This document shows positions 16,866 through 25,675 of a stretch of 64,000 bases of DNA, one piece after another. The DNA comes from an uncultured Litoreibacter sp. (lineage in GTDB: Bacteria; Pseudomonadota; Alphaproteobacteria; Rhodobacterales; Rhodobacteraceae): NCBI RefSeq assembly GCF_947487515.1, contig NZ_CANKWO010000004.1, positions 1-64,000 of the forward strand. Direction: 5' to 3'. Below the pieces are notes generated by a model that ran no database searches, was not told the DNA's origin, and saw only the letters and a program-made list of their open reading frames with translations. The position numbers and the translations under genes were made by a program. Every line of letters starts with the position of its first letter. Within the stretch, counting starts at the first letter, position 1.

Positions 16866-17324
16866 ATGTTTTTCCATATTCAAAGATTTTGGGATGAATT
16901 TTTGTCCCCCATGCTGCAGCGTCCGAAACGCTTGCAAGTGGCGGCCCTGTGCTACCGCGAATGCGATGACGGGCGCGAAGTGCTCTTGGTGACTAGTCGA
17001 GATAGCGGTCGCTGGATCCTCCCCAAAGGCTGGCCGATCCGTGGCCTCAGCTCGGCCCAAGCCGCAAAGCAGGAAGCGTGGGAAGAAGCCGGGGTGTCGA
17101 AAGGCGCATTGGCCGACACCGCGATTGGCAGCTACACCTACGACAAAACCCTGCGTGGCGGATTACCTGTCCCCGTTGAGACCCATGTTTACCCGCTGGA
17201 AGTCACAAACCTCAAAAAGGACTTCCCCGAAGCGCATCAACGCAAACGCAAGTGGGTCAGCACCGCCGACGCCGCTGGTTTAGTGGATGAGTCAGAGCTG
17301 AAATCCATTTTGCGCGATTGGTGA
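16866..17324 (+). CDS. NUDIX hydrolase
   Basis: A 152-residue NUDIX-fold hydrolase. The catalytic box reads GWPIRGLSSAQAAKQEAWEEAGV: the metal-binding EAWEEAG core is present, but the usual upstream Glu is Leu and the Arg before the core is Gln. That pattern occurs in diphosphoinositol polyphosphate or dinucleoside polyphosphate hydrolases, which I regard as the likeliest substrates. The segment SGRWILPKGWP before the box also fits that group. The start at 16866 (MFFHIQRF) is preferred; a TTG at 16851 would add five residues. It precedes the phosphate transporter by about 100 bases. Confidence 0.88.
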   Translation: MFFHIQRFWDEFLSPMLQRPKRLQVAALCYRECDDGREVLLVTSRDSGRWILPKGWPIRGLSSAQAAKQEAWEEAGVSKGALADTAIGSYTYDKTLRGGLPVPVETHVYPLEVTNLKKDFPEAHQRKRKWVSTADAAGLVDESELKSILRDW

Positions 17325-17349
17325 CATTTTTATCCGATTTGTGGCCTTC

Positions 17350-17412
17350 GTCACCCAAAGGTTGATTTTTTCCGCCGTTAGGGTGACTACTCACCCCGAT
17401 AATCTCGGGGGA
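17350..17412 (+). promoter_or_regulatory. Leader hairpins of the phosphate transporter gene
   Basis: Two inverted repeats lie in the leader. GTCACCC (17350-17356) pairs with GGGTGAC (17381-17387). CCCCGA (17394-17399) pairs with TCGGGG (17405-17410) around a five-base loop. The second stem covers part of GGGGGA, the likely ribosome-binding site eight bases before the ATG, so it could reduce translation. No PhoB box was recognised nearby. Function is inferred from structure only. Confidence 0.35.
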
Positions 17413-17420
17413 ATGAATCC

Positions 17421-18908
17421 ATGTCTGACCAACCACAAGGTGACCCACGTCACTTAGAAACGCTGGATCGTGATTTAGCGCGATATTCTAACTTAGAAAC
17501 AGCATCCAGCTATGTGTCGCGACCTTTGATCGGACCAAGCATTGCATTTGTGTTTATCGTTTTGGCCGGTTTGGCCGCTGCGTTGATTTTCGGGCAGGCG
17601 AATAACTCGCTCATCGTGATCATTGCGGCCTGTTTTGGTGCTTATATGGCGTTGAACATCGGGGCCAATGACGTCGCGAACAACATGGGGCCTGCGGTTG
17701 GCGCAAATGCGCTTTCCATGGGCGGTGCCATTGCAATTGCTGTCGTGTTCGAGAGTGCGGGCGCGTTAATTGCCGGCGGTGATGTGGTGTCGACCATTGC
17801 CAAGGGCATCATCGCACCTGAAAGCATGGGCAATGCGCAAACCTTCATGTGGGCGATGCTTGCGGCGCTGCTGTCGGCGGCACTTTGGGTCAATCTGGCC
17901 ACTTGGGTAGGCGCACCTGTTTCCACCACGCACTCGGTTGTGGGTGGCGTTATGGGGGCGGGGATCGCCTCTGCGGGGCTTGCGGCGGTGAGCTGGTCCA
18001 CAATGGGCAAAATCGCGGCCAGCTGGGTGATCTCGCCGGTGTTGGGGGGATTGATCGCTGCGGGGTTCTTGTGGTTGATCAAGTCACGCATCATCTATCA
18101 AGACGACAAAATCGCAGCCGCACGCAAATGGGTCCCAGTTTTGGTGGGCATCATGGCGGGGGCATTCGCGGCCTATCTGGCATTGAAGGGTCTTAAGAAG
18201 ATCATCAAGATCGACATTACGACAGCCCTGCTGATCGGTGGTGCATTCGCAGTGGCCACTTGGGCGATCATGATCCCAACGATCCGCAAGCAGTCTGAGG
18301 GGCTGGAGAACCGCAACAAGTCGCTAAAGGTATTGTTTGGTATTCCGCTGGTTGTATCTGCGGCCCTGCTAAGCTTTGCCCATGGCGCCAATGACGTGGC
18401 CAATGCCGTTGGCCCCTTGGCCGCGATCGTTCAGGCGTCGCAGTCGGGTGACTTCACCGCGGCCATCAACATTCCAATCTGGGTGATGATCATCGGGGCG
18501 TTTGGGATTTCCTTCGGCTTGTTCCTGTTTGGGCCAAAGCTGATCCGCATGGTCGGTAGCCAGATCACCAAGCTGAACCCGATGCGGGCGTATTGTGTGG
18601 CGCTATCGGCGGCGATTACCGTGATCGTTGCAAGCTGGTTGGGCCTTCCGGTGAGCTCCACTCACATCGCGGTTGGCGGCGTCTTTGGGGTTGGGTTCTT
18701 TCGCGAATGGGACGCCGAGCGTCGCATCAAGAAAGCCCGTCTTGCGATGCCAGATCGCCCGAAGATGGCCAAGGAAGAGCGTCGCCGCCGTAAGTTGGTG
18801 CGCCGGTCTCACTTTATGACAATCATCGCGGCATGGATCATCACCGTTCCTGCGGCCGCGATTTTGTCGGGAATAATCTTTTTGGGTATCCATACAATTC
18901 TGGGCTAA
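17421..18908 (+). CDS. Inorganic phosphate transporter, PiT family
   Basis: A 495-residue membrane protein of the PHO4/PiT family, which imports metal-phosphate complexes with protons or sodium. The inverted-repeat signatures are both intact: LNIGANDVANNMGPAVGANA near residue 78 and FAHGANDVANAVGPLAAI near residue 320. Each repeat also has a VSTTHSVVGGV or VSSTHIAVGGV motif. A soluble N-terminal head of about 40 residues and a basic cytoplasmic loop near 440-460 (RPKMAKEERRRRKLVRR) are seen. It has no adjacent PhoU-like gene, although many PiT genes do. Confidence 0.93.
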   Translation: MSDQPQGDPRHLETLDRDLARYSNLETASSYVSRPLIGPSIAFVFIVLAGLAAALIFGQANNSLIVIIAACFGAYMALNIGANDVANNMGPAVGANALSMGGAIAIAVVFESAGALIAGGDVVSTIAKGIIAPESMGNAQTFMWAMLAALLSAALWVNLATWVGAPVSTTHSVVGGVMGAGIASAGLAAVSWSTMGKIAASWVISPVLGGLIAAGFLWLIKSRIIYQDDKIAAARKWVPVLVGIMAGAFAAYLALKGLKKIIKIDITTALLIGGAFAVATWAIMIPTIRKQSEGLENRNKSLKVLFGIPLVVSAALLSFAHGANDVANAVGPLAAIVQASQSGDFTAAINIPIWVMIIGAFGISFGLFLFGPKLIRMVGSQITKLNPMRAYCVALSAAITVIVASWLGLPVSSTHIAVGGVFGVGFFREWDAERRIKKARLAMPDRPKMAKEERRRRKLVRRSHFMTIIAAWIITVPAAAILSGIIFLGIHTILG

Positions 18909-18930
18909 CGCCCTGCCAGACAAGGACATT

Positions 18931-18961
18931 GGGCGCGCGGCAGAAGCCTCGCGCCCTTTTT
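18931..18961 (+). terminator. Terminator after the phosphate transporter
   Basis: GGGCGCG (18931-18937) pairs with CGCGCCC (18950-18956) and is followed by TTTTT. It lies 22 bases after the transporter stop and before the convergent pxpC gene. Confidence 0.75.
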
Positions 18962-18966
18962 AGTGT

Positions 18967-19980
18967 CTAGCGATCAGTTGCGTTGATCACGCCACTGACA
19001 AGGTTTTCGCTCAACAGGCGTTCCGTCAGGCTTGTGCGCGGAAGGGATAACTCGTCCATATAGTCGCGCCGACGCGTGGCCTCCGCGCGGGTCAATTGAA
19101 TGGCTTGCTCTGGGGTGACGGCCACGAATTTCACGCGATCCGAAGCGCGCATTTGGCAAAGGCGGTCCAAATCACACGACACCACAGTGGCAACTTTGGG
19201 ATAGCCCCCCATGGTTTGGTGATCGGATAGCAAGATCGTCGGAGCCCCGTCACCGGACACTTGGACAGAGCCCCGCACAATGGGTTCCGACGGTATGGAA
19301 AGCGCCTCGGACAGTTCTAATATCGGGCCATCAAGGCGCAGGCCCATGCGGTCGAACTTATCGGTTAGCCGATAGGCCGTGTTTAGGAATGTCTCGATGG
19401 AGGCCTGCGGAAAATGCTGGTCTTGCGGCCCTACGACGACATGAACAGTCCCATCGGGATGTGCAAACGCGGGGCAGGGCAGATCACCCACCCGATCCGC
19501 AAGCACCTTTGCGTCCGTGATTTCAAGGGTCTGGCCGGACTGCAATAGCCCGCCGCCAAACTTGGTCATTGAATGCGTCGCTGTCGACCCCAGCCAATCT
19601 TGCGACGACAGGTTTCCGGCGAATGCGACATAGCACCAACTGCCCCAGCTGCCGCCGCGAATGGTGAGCTTTTGCCCTTCGTGAAGCGTGTGCACGCCCC
19701 AAGAGGCGGACGCCTTGCCGCCGCAGTTCACCGAGAACGCGCCACCTGCTATGGCGAAGGTAACAGCGCCTTCGCGGCACTCCAGCACTAGCCCGCCTAA
19801 CGAGACCTCAATGGCTGTCGCGTCTTCTGGATACCCAAGGGCCGCATTGGCAATTGCATGCGCCGCGCGGTCCATCGGGCCGGAGGGCGACACCCCGTAG
19901 CGCAATTGGCGAAATCGACCTGCGTCTTGCACAGAGACCAAAGGGCCGGCGTGGGTCACACGAAGATGGGCGCTACTCAT
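18967..19980 (-). CDS. pxpC: 5-oxoprolinase subunit C (biotin-dependent carboxyltransferase family)
   Basis: A 337-residue protein of the AHS2/KipA family. Landmarks are the start LRVTHAGPLVSVQDAGR, then YGVSPSGPMDRAAHAIANAA, RGSWGSWCYVAFAGNL and the C-terminal DHQTMGGYPKVATVV. With PxpA and PxpB it forms the ATP-dependent prokaryotic 5-oxoprolinase, which opens 5-oxoproline (a spontaneous product of glutamine and glutamate) to glutamate. Its start overlaps the pxpB stop by four bases (ATGA), so the three subunits are made together. Confidence 0.93.
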   Translation of the reverse strand: MSSAHLRVTHAGPLVSVQDAGRFRQLRYGVSPSGPMDRAAHAIANAALGYPEDATAIEVSLGGLVLECREGAVTFAIAGGAFSVNCGGKASASWGVHTLHEGQKLTIRGGSWGSWCYVAFAGNLSSQDWLGSTATHSMTKFGGGLLQSGQTLEITDAKVLADRVGDLPCPAFAHPDGTVHVVVGPQDQHFPQASIETFLNTAYRLTDKFDRMGLRLDGPILELSEALSIPSEPIVRGSVQVSGDGAPTILLSDHQTMGGYPKVATVVSCDLDRLCQMRASDRVKFVAVTPEQAIQLTRAEATRRRDYMDELSLPRTSLTERLLSENLVSGVINATDR

Positions 19981-20636
19981 AGGGACTCGCGGCGGATGCG
20001 GTTAAAGGAAACACTATCCCCAACCTTGAACAAAAACGGCTGCTCGGGGTCTCCGGTGATGATCTTGGCCGAGGTGGCCCCAATGATCGACCACCCCGTT
20101 GGCATGATTAAGGTTGTGCATAAGCATTGGGGCCCTGCGATCATCACCCGACCTGCCGGAATGTCGCGCACTGGGGCCGTTTTGCGAGGAACTTGAATGG
20201 CTTCGGGAACGCCCGCCAGATAGGCATAACCTGGTGCAAAGCCGTACATTCCAACGCGGTATTGCGCCGCGCAATGCGCCGAGATGACCGCCTCCGTCGA
20301 CAGGCCACTCGCCTTGGCGACAGCAGCCAAATCGGGGGCGAGTTCGCTATCGTAGCAAACATCAAGAACGTGATGACGAGAGGCGCTTTGCCCAGCTGAT
20401 TTGATCGGAAGTAGGGCGCGGATTCTTGCCTCAACCTGTGCGTGATCCGTCGTAAGCGGGTCAAAAATCACCAAAAGATTGACCAAGGCAGGGACGACTT
20501 CTTGCAAGCCGTCGATCCGCGCCTCAATGATTGCCTTGTCCAAGGCAAGGACGGTGTGATTTGCCTCTTCGCTGATCTCGGTAGACACTTCAACCAAAAG
20601 GGAGTGATCCGCCACCGGTTTAAAACAAGGTTGCAT
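19977..20636 (-). CDS. pxpB: 5-oxoprolinase subunit B
   Basis: A 219-residue AHS1/KipI-family protein. The start at 20636 (MQPCFKPVADHSLLVEV) matches the family N-terminus and overlaps the pxpA stop as TGATG; a longer upstream frame lies inside pxpA and is rejected. Motifs include YRVGMYGFAPGYAYLAGVPE and TAPVRDIPAGRVMIAG, then PTGWSIIGAT near the C-terminus. It is the partner of PxpC in the oxoprolinase complex. KipI in Bacillus inhibits a sporulation kinase, but this neighbourhood supports the metabolic role. Confidence 0.92.
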   Translation of the reverse strand: MQPCFKPVADHSLLVEVSTEISEEANHTVLALDKAIIEARIDGLQEVVPALVNLLVIFDPLTTDHAQVEARIRALLPIKSAGQSASRHHVLDVCYDSELAPDLAAVAKASGLSTEAVISAHCAAQYRVGMYGFAPGYAYLAGVPEAIQVPRKTAPVRDIPAGRVMIAGPQCLCTTLIMPTGWSIIGATSAKIITGDPEQPFLFKVGDSVSFNRIRRESL

Positions 20637-21403
20637 CACGGGTCGCAAAAACCGGTGATCGAAACCCCTGCCGCCGAAAGTTTCTGGTGAATCATGCGGG
20701 CCATAGCTACGGCACCGTCGCTGTCTCCGTGAACGCAAATGGAATGCGCATCAAGCGGGATCGGGTCCCCGTCGATGACAGGCATGAGCCCCGTTTCTAG
20801 AAACTTTAGCAGCCGGTCCGAGGCCTCGTCAGGATCGTGGATCATCGCCCCGTCTTGCCCGCGGGGAACCAATTGGCCGCTAGACAGATAACCGCGATCC
20901 GCAAAGATTTCGGAAAACACCGGCAAGCCTGCGTCCCGCGCGGATTGCTCCAGTTGCATGCCAGAGATGGCAAGGACCTTTAACGCGGGATCAACGGTCG
21001 CGACCGCCGAGATGATCGCATCTGCGACGTCTCGGTCGACGGAGGCGAGATTGGCCAAGGCGCCATGTGGCTTCACATAGCTCACCTGAGTGCCCGCCAT
21101 TTTGGACAAAGCCTGAAGCGCGCCGATCTGGGCTGCGACCATGCGGCCAACGTCCTGCGTGGGCATGGGGATGACCCTGCGCCCAAAGCCTTCGCGGTCG
21201 TTATATCCCGGATGCGCGCCAATTGTGACGCCGTTCTCATGAGCGAGCTGAAGCGTTTTAAACATGGTTTCAGGGTCGCTGGCATGACCGCCACAAGCGA
21301 TATTCGCGCTGGAGACAATTGACAGCATTGTTGCGTCATCTCCCATGGACCAAGGCCCAAAGCTTTCCCCTAGGTCGGAGTTCAAATCTATTCGGCGTGT
21401 CAT
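20636..21403 (-). CDS. pxpA: 5-oxoprolinase subunit A (LamB/YcsF family)
   Basis: A 255-residue protein beginning MTRRIDLNSDLGESFGPW, followed by SSANIACGGHASDP with conserved Asp, Glu and His, then GAHPGYNDREGFGRR and SYVKPHGAL. It is the LamB/YcsF subunit of 5-oxoprolinase. The start at 21403 has AAGGG upstream and matches the family start; an upstream frame to 21448 is rejected. Its own upstream neighbour is the acyl-CoA synthetase, which stops four bases before this start. The whole region to 24479 is transcribed in one direction. Confidence 0.94.
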   Translation of the reverse strand: MTRRIDLNSDLGESFGPWSMGDDATMLSIVSSANIACGGHASDPETMFKTLQLAHENGVTIGAHPGYNDREGFGRRVIPMPTQDVGRMVAAQIGALQALSKMAGTQVSYVKPHGALANLASVDRDVADAIISAVATVDPALKVLAISGMQLEQSARDAGLPVFSEIFADRGYLSSGQLVPRGQDGAMIHDPDEASDRLLKFLETGLMPVIDGDPIPLDAHSICVHGDSDGAVAMARMIHQKLSAAGVSITGFCDP

Positions 21404-21407
21404 AAAA

Positions 21408-23060
21408 CTACCCTTGAGTGCTATCATCCGCGCGCCCAAGATCGGCAAGCATGGCGTCGCGCATGACGAATTTTTGCGGCTTTCCGGTTACCGTCATTGG
21501 CAACTCATCCTTAAAGCGAACATGCAGCGGAAGCTTGTAATGTGCAATCTGACCTTTGCAAAAACTGCGAATGTCTTCGTCGGTCAGGCTGCGGCCCTCG
21601 TTCAACACCAGCCACGCGCATACAACCTCCCCGTAAGTGGTGTCAGGGATGCCGAAGACCTGCGCCTGCGCCACATCTGGGTGGGTGAACAAGAACTCCT
21701 CGATTTCGCGCGGATAGATGTTTTCCCCCCCGCGGCAAATCATGTCCTTTACCCGTCCGGTTATCTTTACGTAGCCCTCATTGTCCATGGTGGCCAAGTC
21801 ACCGGTGTGCATCCAGCCATCACGGATGGCCTCGGAGGTTTGTGCGTCTTCGCCCCAATACCCCTGCATGACGGAATACCCGCGGGTTAGAAGCTCGCCC
21901 TGCGTGCCCACAGGGACCGTCGCGCCATCTTCGGCCACGATCTTCACTTCAACATGCGGGTGAATGCGCCCCACGGTGCCGACCCGTTTGTCCAAGGGAT
22001 CATCAAGGCCCGATTGGAAGGACACAGGCGAGGTTTCGGTCATGCCATAGGCGATGGTCACGCCCTTCATGTTCATGTCGCGTTGGACCTGAACCATGAC
22101 TTCTCGCGGGCAGGGGGCGCCCGCCATTATGCCTGTGCGCAGATGAGACAAATCGAAGCTGTCAAACTCGGGCACCGCCAGTTCGGTGATGAACATGGTC
22201 GGAACCCCGTAGAGGGCGGTACATTTTTCGTCATGGACCGCTTGCAATGTATCAAGCGGCTCAAATCCCTCGCCTGCAACCACCATCGTCGCCCCATGCG
22301 CGACGCAACCCAATGTCCCCATGACCATGCCGAAGCAGTGGTAGAAGGGGACGGGGATGCAAAGGCGATCGGCCTGCGAAAACCCCATGGTCGCGGTGGT
22401 GAAATAGGCGTTGTTGACGATATTGCGATGCGTGAGGCAGGTGCCTTTCGGGTGACCTGTGGTGCCGGAGGTATATTGGATGTTTATGACATCATCCGGT
22501 TGCAAGGTCGCCGTGATGGCATCCAAGGGGCCAGTGTCATCCGAGAAAATGCCGTCAAAGGACAAAAAGCCCTCGGGCGCGTCGCCCATGGCGATGAGGT
22601 GGCGCAAGGGGGCAGGCTTGGGGTCCAAGGCGCGGATCATCGCGACGTAATCCGAGGACTTGAACTTTTGGGCGGTGACCAAGGCAGTGCACCCGACTTT
22701 GTCCAAGGCGTAGGCCAGTTCCGATTGGCGATAGGCGGGGTTGATGCAAACCAAAACAGCCCCGATCCGAGCGGTGGCAAACTGCGTCAGAACCCATTCA
22801 ACGCGGTTGGGAGACCAAATCCCGACGCGGTCCCCTTTGGTAATGCCAAGCTTGAGAAAACCAGCCGCAAGCCGGTCAACCTGCTTGGCAAACTCCGCAT
22901 AGGTCCACCGGATGTTTTGCTTGGTGAAAACGCAGGCTTCGTGATCTGGCAGTCGCTGTGCCGTTTGATCCAGTAAAGCTGGGATCGTCAGGTCTAGAAG
23001 GGGCGTATCTGTTGCCCCTTGAACGTGCGAAAATCCGTCGGCGGGGCGTCTGTTGTTCAT
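21408..23060 (-). CDS. AMP-binding acyl-CoA synthetase
   Basis: A 550-residue ANL-superfamily enzyme that activates a carboxylic acid, probably a fatty acid, to its CoA thioester with ATP. Signature motifs are the P-loop YTSGTTGHPKGTCLTHRN near residue 193, AYGMTETSPVSF, TGDLATMDNEGYVKITGR and GRVKDMICRGGENIYPREIE. The catalytic Lys is in MTVTGKPQKFVMRD near the C-terminus. The start at 23060 (MNNRRPADG) has AGGGAG upstream; the frame continues for another 32 codons without support. Chain length cannot be read from sequence. It lies between dtd and pxpA. Confidence 0.93.
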   Translation of the reverse strand: MNNRRPADGFSHVQGATDTPLLDLTIPALLDQTAQRLPDHEACVFTKQNIRWTYAEFAKQVDRLAAGFLKLGITKGDRVGIWSPNRVEWVLTQFATARIGAVLVCINPAYRQSELAYALDKVGCTALVTAQKFKSSDYVAMIRALDPKPAPLRHLIAMGDAPEGFLSFDGIFSDDTGPLDAITATLQPDDVINIQYTSGTTGHPKGTCLTHRNIVNNAYFTTATMGFSQADRLCIPVPFYHCFGMVMGTLGCVAHGATMVVAGEGFEPLDTLQAVHDEKCTALYGVPTMFITELAVPEFDSFDLSHLRTGIMAGAPCPREVMVQVQRDMNMKGVTIAYGMTETSPVSFQSGLDDPLDKRVGTVGRIHPHVEVKIVAEDGATVPVGTQGELLTRGYSVMQGYWGEDAQTSEAIRDGWMHTGDLATMDNEGYVKITGRVKDMICRGGENIYPREIEEFLFTHPDVAQAQVFGIPDTTYGEVVCAWLVLNEGRSLTDEDIRSFCKGQIAHYKLPLHVRFKDELPMTVTGKPQKFVMRDAMLADLGRADDSTQG

Positions 23061-23115
23061 GGTGATGTTCTCCCTAAGCGCGAACTTACTCGCTGGAAAA
23101 ACCGTCGCCAAGGGG

Positions 23116-23559
23116 CTATTTCGCGTCGTCCAGCCAGATCGTAACGGGGCCGTCATTCGTCAGGTTGACCGCCATATCGGCTCCGAACTCGCCGGTTTCG
23201 ACGGGAACGCCAAGATCGGCCAAATCCGCGGCGAATTTTTCATATAATGCACGGCCTTCTTCAGGTCTTGCAGCGGTCGAGAAGCCAGGCCTGTTGCCGC
23301 TGCGGGTGTCCGCCGCCAAGGTGAACTGGCTGACCACCAGCGCCGCGCCGCCAATATCCACAAGCGAGCGGTTCATCCTTCCAGCGTCATCCTTGAATAT
23401 CCGCAGCTTCGAAATCTTCGACGCCATTTTCGCCGTTTGCTCTGGCGTGTCGCCGGCCATGGCGCAAACGAGTATGAGCAAGCCCGCGTCGCATTTTCCA
23501 ATTTGCGCTCCATCCACCGAAACCGAGGCTTGGGACACCCTTTGAACAAGCGTCCTCAT
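23116..23559 (-). CDS. dtd: D-aminoacyl-tRNA deacylase
   Basis: A 147-residue DTD homologue that removes D-amino acids from mischarged tRNA, a translation proofreading function. Both active-site motifs are present: the [15 protein letters not shown] stretch in the middle and [10 protein letters not shown] near the C-terminus, the Gly-Pro motif that excludes L-amino acids. Its ATG overlaps the stop of the upstream sugar kinase by four bases (ATGA). The downstream acyl-CoA synthetase follows after about 55 bases. Confidence 0.95.
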   Translation of the reverse strand: MRTLVQRVSQASVSVDGAQIGKCDAGLLILVCAMAGDTPEQTAKMASKISKLRIFKDDAGRMNRSLVDIGGAALVVSQFTLAADTRSGNRPGFSTAARPEEGRALYEKFAADLADLGVPVETGEFGADMAVNLTNDGPVTIWLDDAK

Positions 23560-24479
23560 ACCTCATGCGCCCATGGCGGGTTGGCCCCCGCGCGTGACAC
23601 GGTGATTGCAGCGCATGTGCTGCCCATGACCAATGCGTCGCGCAAAACATCTGCGGGCAAAGTCCCGAGGGTGGATTTACGCAAGGCTTCCGCCCGTTGC
23701 AGGCCAGCAAGAAAACCCGCGTTGAACGTATCGCCCGCCCCAACCGTGTCGACCACTTCGACAGTGCGTGCGGGAACATGGACACGGTGTTGGGCTGTGT
23801 ACCCGATGGAGCCGTCTGCGCCTTGGGTGATCAGCACAACCTTGGTGCCGCGTGCGATAATATCCTGCGCAAGACGTTCCAAGTCACCTTCGCCCTCCAG
23901 CCAGTGCAGGTCTTCGTCGCTTAGCTTTACCACATCTGCCATGGACATCATGGATTTGATCCGCGTGACGTATGTGTCGCGGTCGGTGATAAAGGAAGGC
24001 CGGATATTCGGGTCAATCATGGTGACGCGCGCAGAAGCCTCGCGGGTCATCAAAGCTTCATAGGCAGTGCCGCAAGGCTCTCCGGCCAAGGAAATACCGC
24101 CAAAGAACAATGCTGAAACGGTGTCGGGCAAACTTGGCAAATCGTCGGTCGTCATGACTTGCAAGGCGCTGTTCTCATCGTAGAACGTGTAGGTGGCATG
24201 GCCATCGTTCAAACGCACAAAGGCCAATGTGGTGGGGTGCGAGGACCGAAAGGCCAGATCGGATGACACACCTGCCTCGACCAGCTTGCGGTCCAGCATT
24301 TCCCCAAACAAGTCAGTGGACAGGCCGCAGAAAAAACCAGGAGCCGCGCTCAGGCGGCCCAAGGCGATGGCGGTGTTAAACACCGCGCCACCGGCATAGG
24401 GTGCGAAGGCCTGTTCGCCCTCTTGGGAGGTGCGGGGCAACATGTCGATAAGCGCTTCACCGCAACATAAGATCATCAT
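23556..24479 (-). CDS. PfkB-family carbohydrate kinase, probably fructokinase type
   Basis: A 307-residue ribokinase/PfkB-family sugar kinase. It opens with [20 protein letters not shown], then [15 protein letters not shown]. The C-terminal PfkB signature [20 protein letters not shown] contains the anion hole and catalytic Asp. Fructokinases have this overall pattern and the GEALID start, but the substrate is not certain. It overlaps dtd by four bases and is the first gene of the unit that runs to pxpC, unless the zinc-ribbon gene 13 bases upstream also belongs to it. Confidence 0.88.
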   Translation of the reverse strand: MMILCCGEALIDMLPRTSQEGEQAFAPYAGGAVFNTAIALGRLSAAPGFFCGLSTDLFGEMLDRKLVEAGVSSDLAFRSSHPTTLAFVRLNDGHATYTFYDENSALQVMTTDDLPSLPDTVSALFFGGISLAGEPCGTAYEALMTREASARVTMIDPNIRPSFITDRDTYVTRIKSMMSMADVVKLSDEDLHWLEGEGDLERLAQDIIARGTKVVLITQGADGSIGYTAQHRVHVPARTVEVVDTVGAGDTFNAGFLAGLQRAEALRKSTLGTLPADVLRDALVMGSTCAAITVSRAGANPPWAHEV

Positions 24480-24492
24480 TGCCCCCTTTTTT

Positions 24493-25602
24493 CTATTGGT
24501 TTAGCGCCATTGCATAGCCAACTGCCAAGGCGATGATCAAGCCAATGATAACTGCAACCGCGATTTTGAAGGAAGAGTATGGGCGTTCGCCCTTAACTGT
24601 ACCAGTTTGCCCGTTCACCACAAAGCGGTAGGTCTTGCCGCGGTATTTGTAGGCGGCCATCCAGACCGGCAGCAAAATATGCTTGAAGGTGACATCCTTT
24701 ACGGTGGTGTTGGCAGAGGTAATGCGCTGTTTGTCGCCGCCAATGTCAAAACGAATGTCGCGGGTGATCATCGCGTCCATTTTGGCGCGGGCCTCTACAA
24801 AGCCCTGTTCCAGACCAATTGTGTAGCCTTCTGCGCGAAACCCCGCGAGATATTCGGGCGTATAGGGGGCCAGTTGCGACAGGGTCCAAGGGGCAAGCGC
24901 GTCGGTGTAACTTTTCGGCAGCGACGTTGACCCAAGGACCAGCACATCGTCGAAAAACCGCGCCACACGCCCACCAACCGCCGACCAATGGGTTTTGGCA
25001 ACGCGTTGTTGGTGACGCTTGCCGTCACGCATCACGGTGCGGGTTTCATAGTAAATTTTGCCACGCTGGCCTGTGTAGCTGGTCTTTGTGTCGGCGTCAT
25101 AGGTCCAAAACGGAACATAAATGCCCTCAAGTTTCCGGCCCTTCTTGGCGTATTCTTGCAATCCGTTCGGTGCAAACCAGCGCTTGCCCAACCAATCTAC
25201 CATCGCCTTTTGCGCGTCGCGTTCGGCCACTTCAAAGGGCAATACGGCGCGCGGTTTTATGTGGCGGTGCGTGCCTGTGTCAGTGACAACAGGCGTGGCG
25301 CAGAACGGGCATTCGGCGGAGTGGCTGACCGGATCGAACTCCACTTGCGCACCGCAGTTGGGGCATTGTGAGACGCGGGTCTCTTCCATGTCCTGTTCGC
25401 GCAAATCCCCCTTCACAGCAGTGTTGAAGTCCAATTCGTTGATGGTGCTATGCACCGCTTCCAACATCGGCTCCACATTGCCGCAGTGATCGCATTTCAA
25501 CGCGTTATCGGCTGGGTCGAACCGCAGGTCAGAGCCACAGGTATCGCAAGGAAAGCGGTGCTCGGAGTCGGGACCGGTTTTGTCGAGGGGGTTGTCGTTC
25601 AT
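24493..25602 (-). CDS. Zinc-ribbon protein with C-terminal membrane helix
   Basis: A 369-residue protein with two zinc ribbons near the N-terminus: CDTCGSDLRFDPAD with LKCDHCGNV, then CPNCGAQVEF with ECPFCATPVV. A middle domain of about 200 residues (YVPFWTYDADTKTSYTGQRG, later PVWMAAYKYRGKTYRFVVNG) is conserved in a family often mislabelled as primosomal helicase-like. A single transmembrane helix (IAVAVIIGLIIALAVGYAMA) ends the protein, so it is probably tail-anchored in the inner membrane. It is the last gene of the TerC-TelA-SPFH cluster. Role unknown; context suggests envelope-stress work with the SPFH protein. Confidence 0.85.
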   Translation of the reverse strand: MNDNPLDKTGPDSEHRFPCDTCGSDLRFDPADNALKCDHCGNVEPMLEAVHSTINELDFNTAVKGDLREQDMEETRVSQCPNCGAQVEFDPVSHSAECPFCATPVVTDTGTHRHIKPRAVLPFEVAERDAQKAMVDWLGKRWFAPNGLQEYAKKGRKLEGIYVPFWTYDADTKTSYTGQRGKIYYETRTVMRDGKRHQQRVAKTHWSAVGGRVARFFDDVLVLGSTSLPKSYTDALAPWTLSQLAPYTPEYLAGFRAEGYTIGLEQGFVEARAKMDAMITRDIRFDIGGDKQRITSANTTVKDVTFKHILLPVWMAAYKYRGKTYRFVVNGQTGTVKGERPYSSFKIAVAVIIGLIIALAVGYAMALNQ

Positions 25603-25675
25603 TGCGTGGGTATTTCCGCGTGGTCGCGTTGCAGGGTGTTGAAAAGGCGGGAGTTAGCCCCCCGCCCAAGTTACG

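Noticed and set aside
17325-17420. PhoB box upstream of the phosphate transporter
   Set aside because: The expected pair of TGTCA-like direct repeats spaced by six A/T-rich bases is absent; only inverted repeats are seen.
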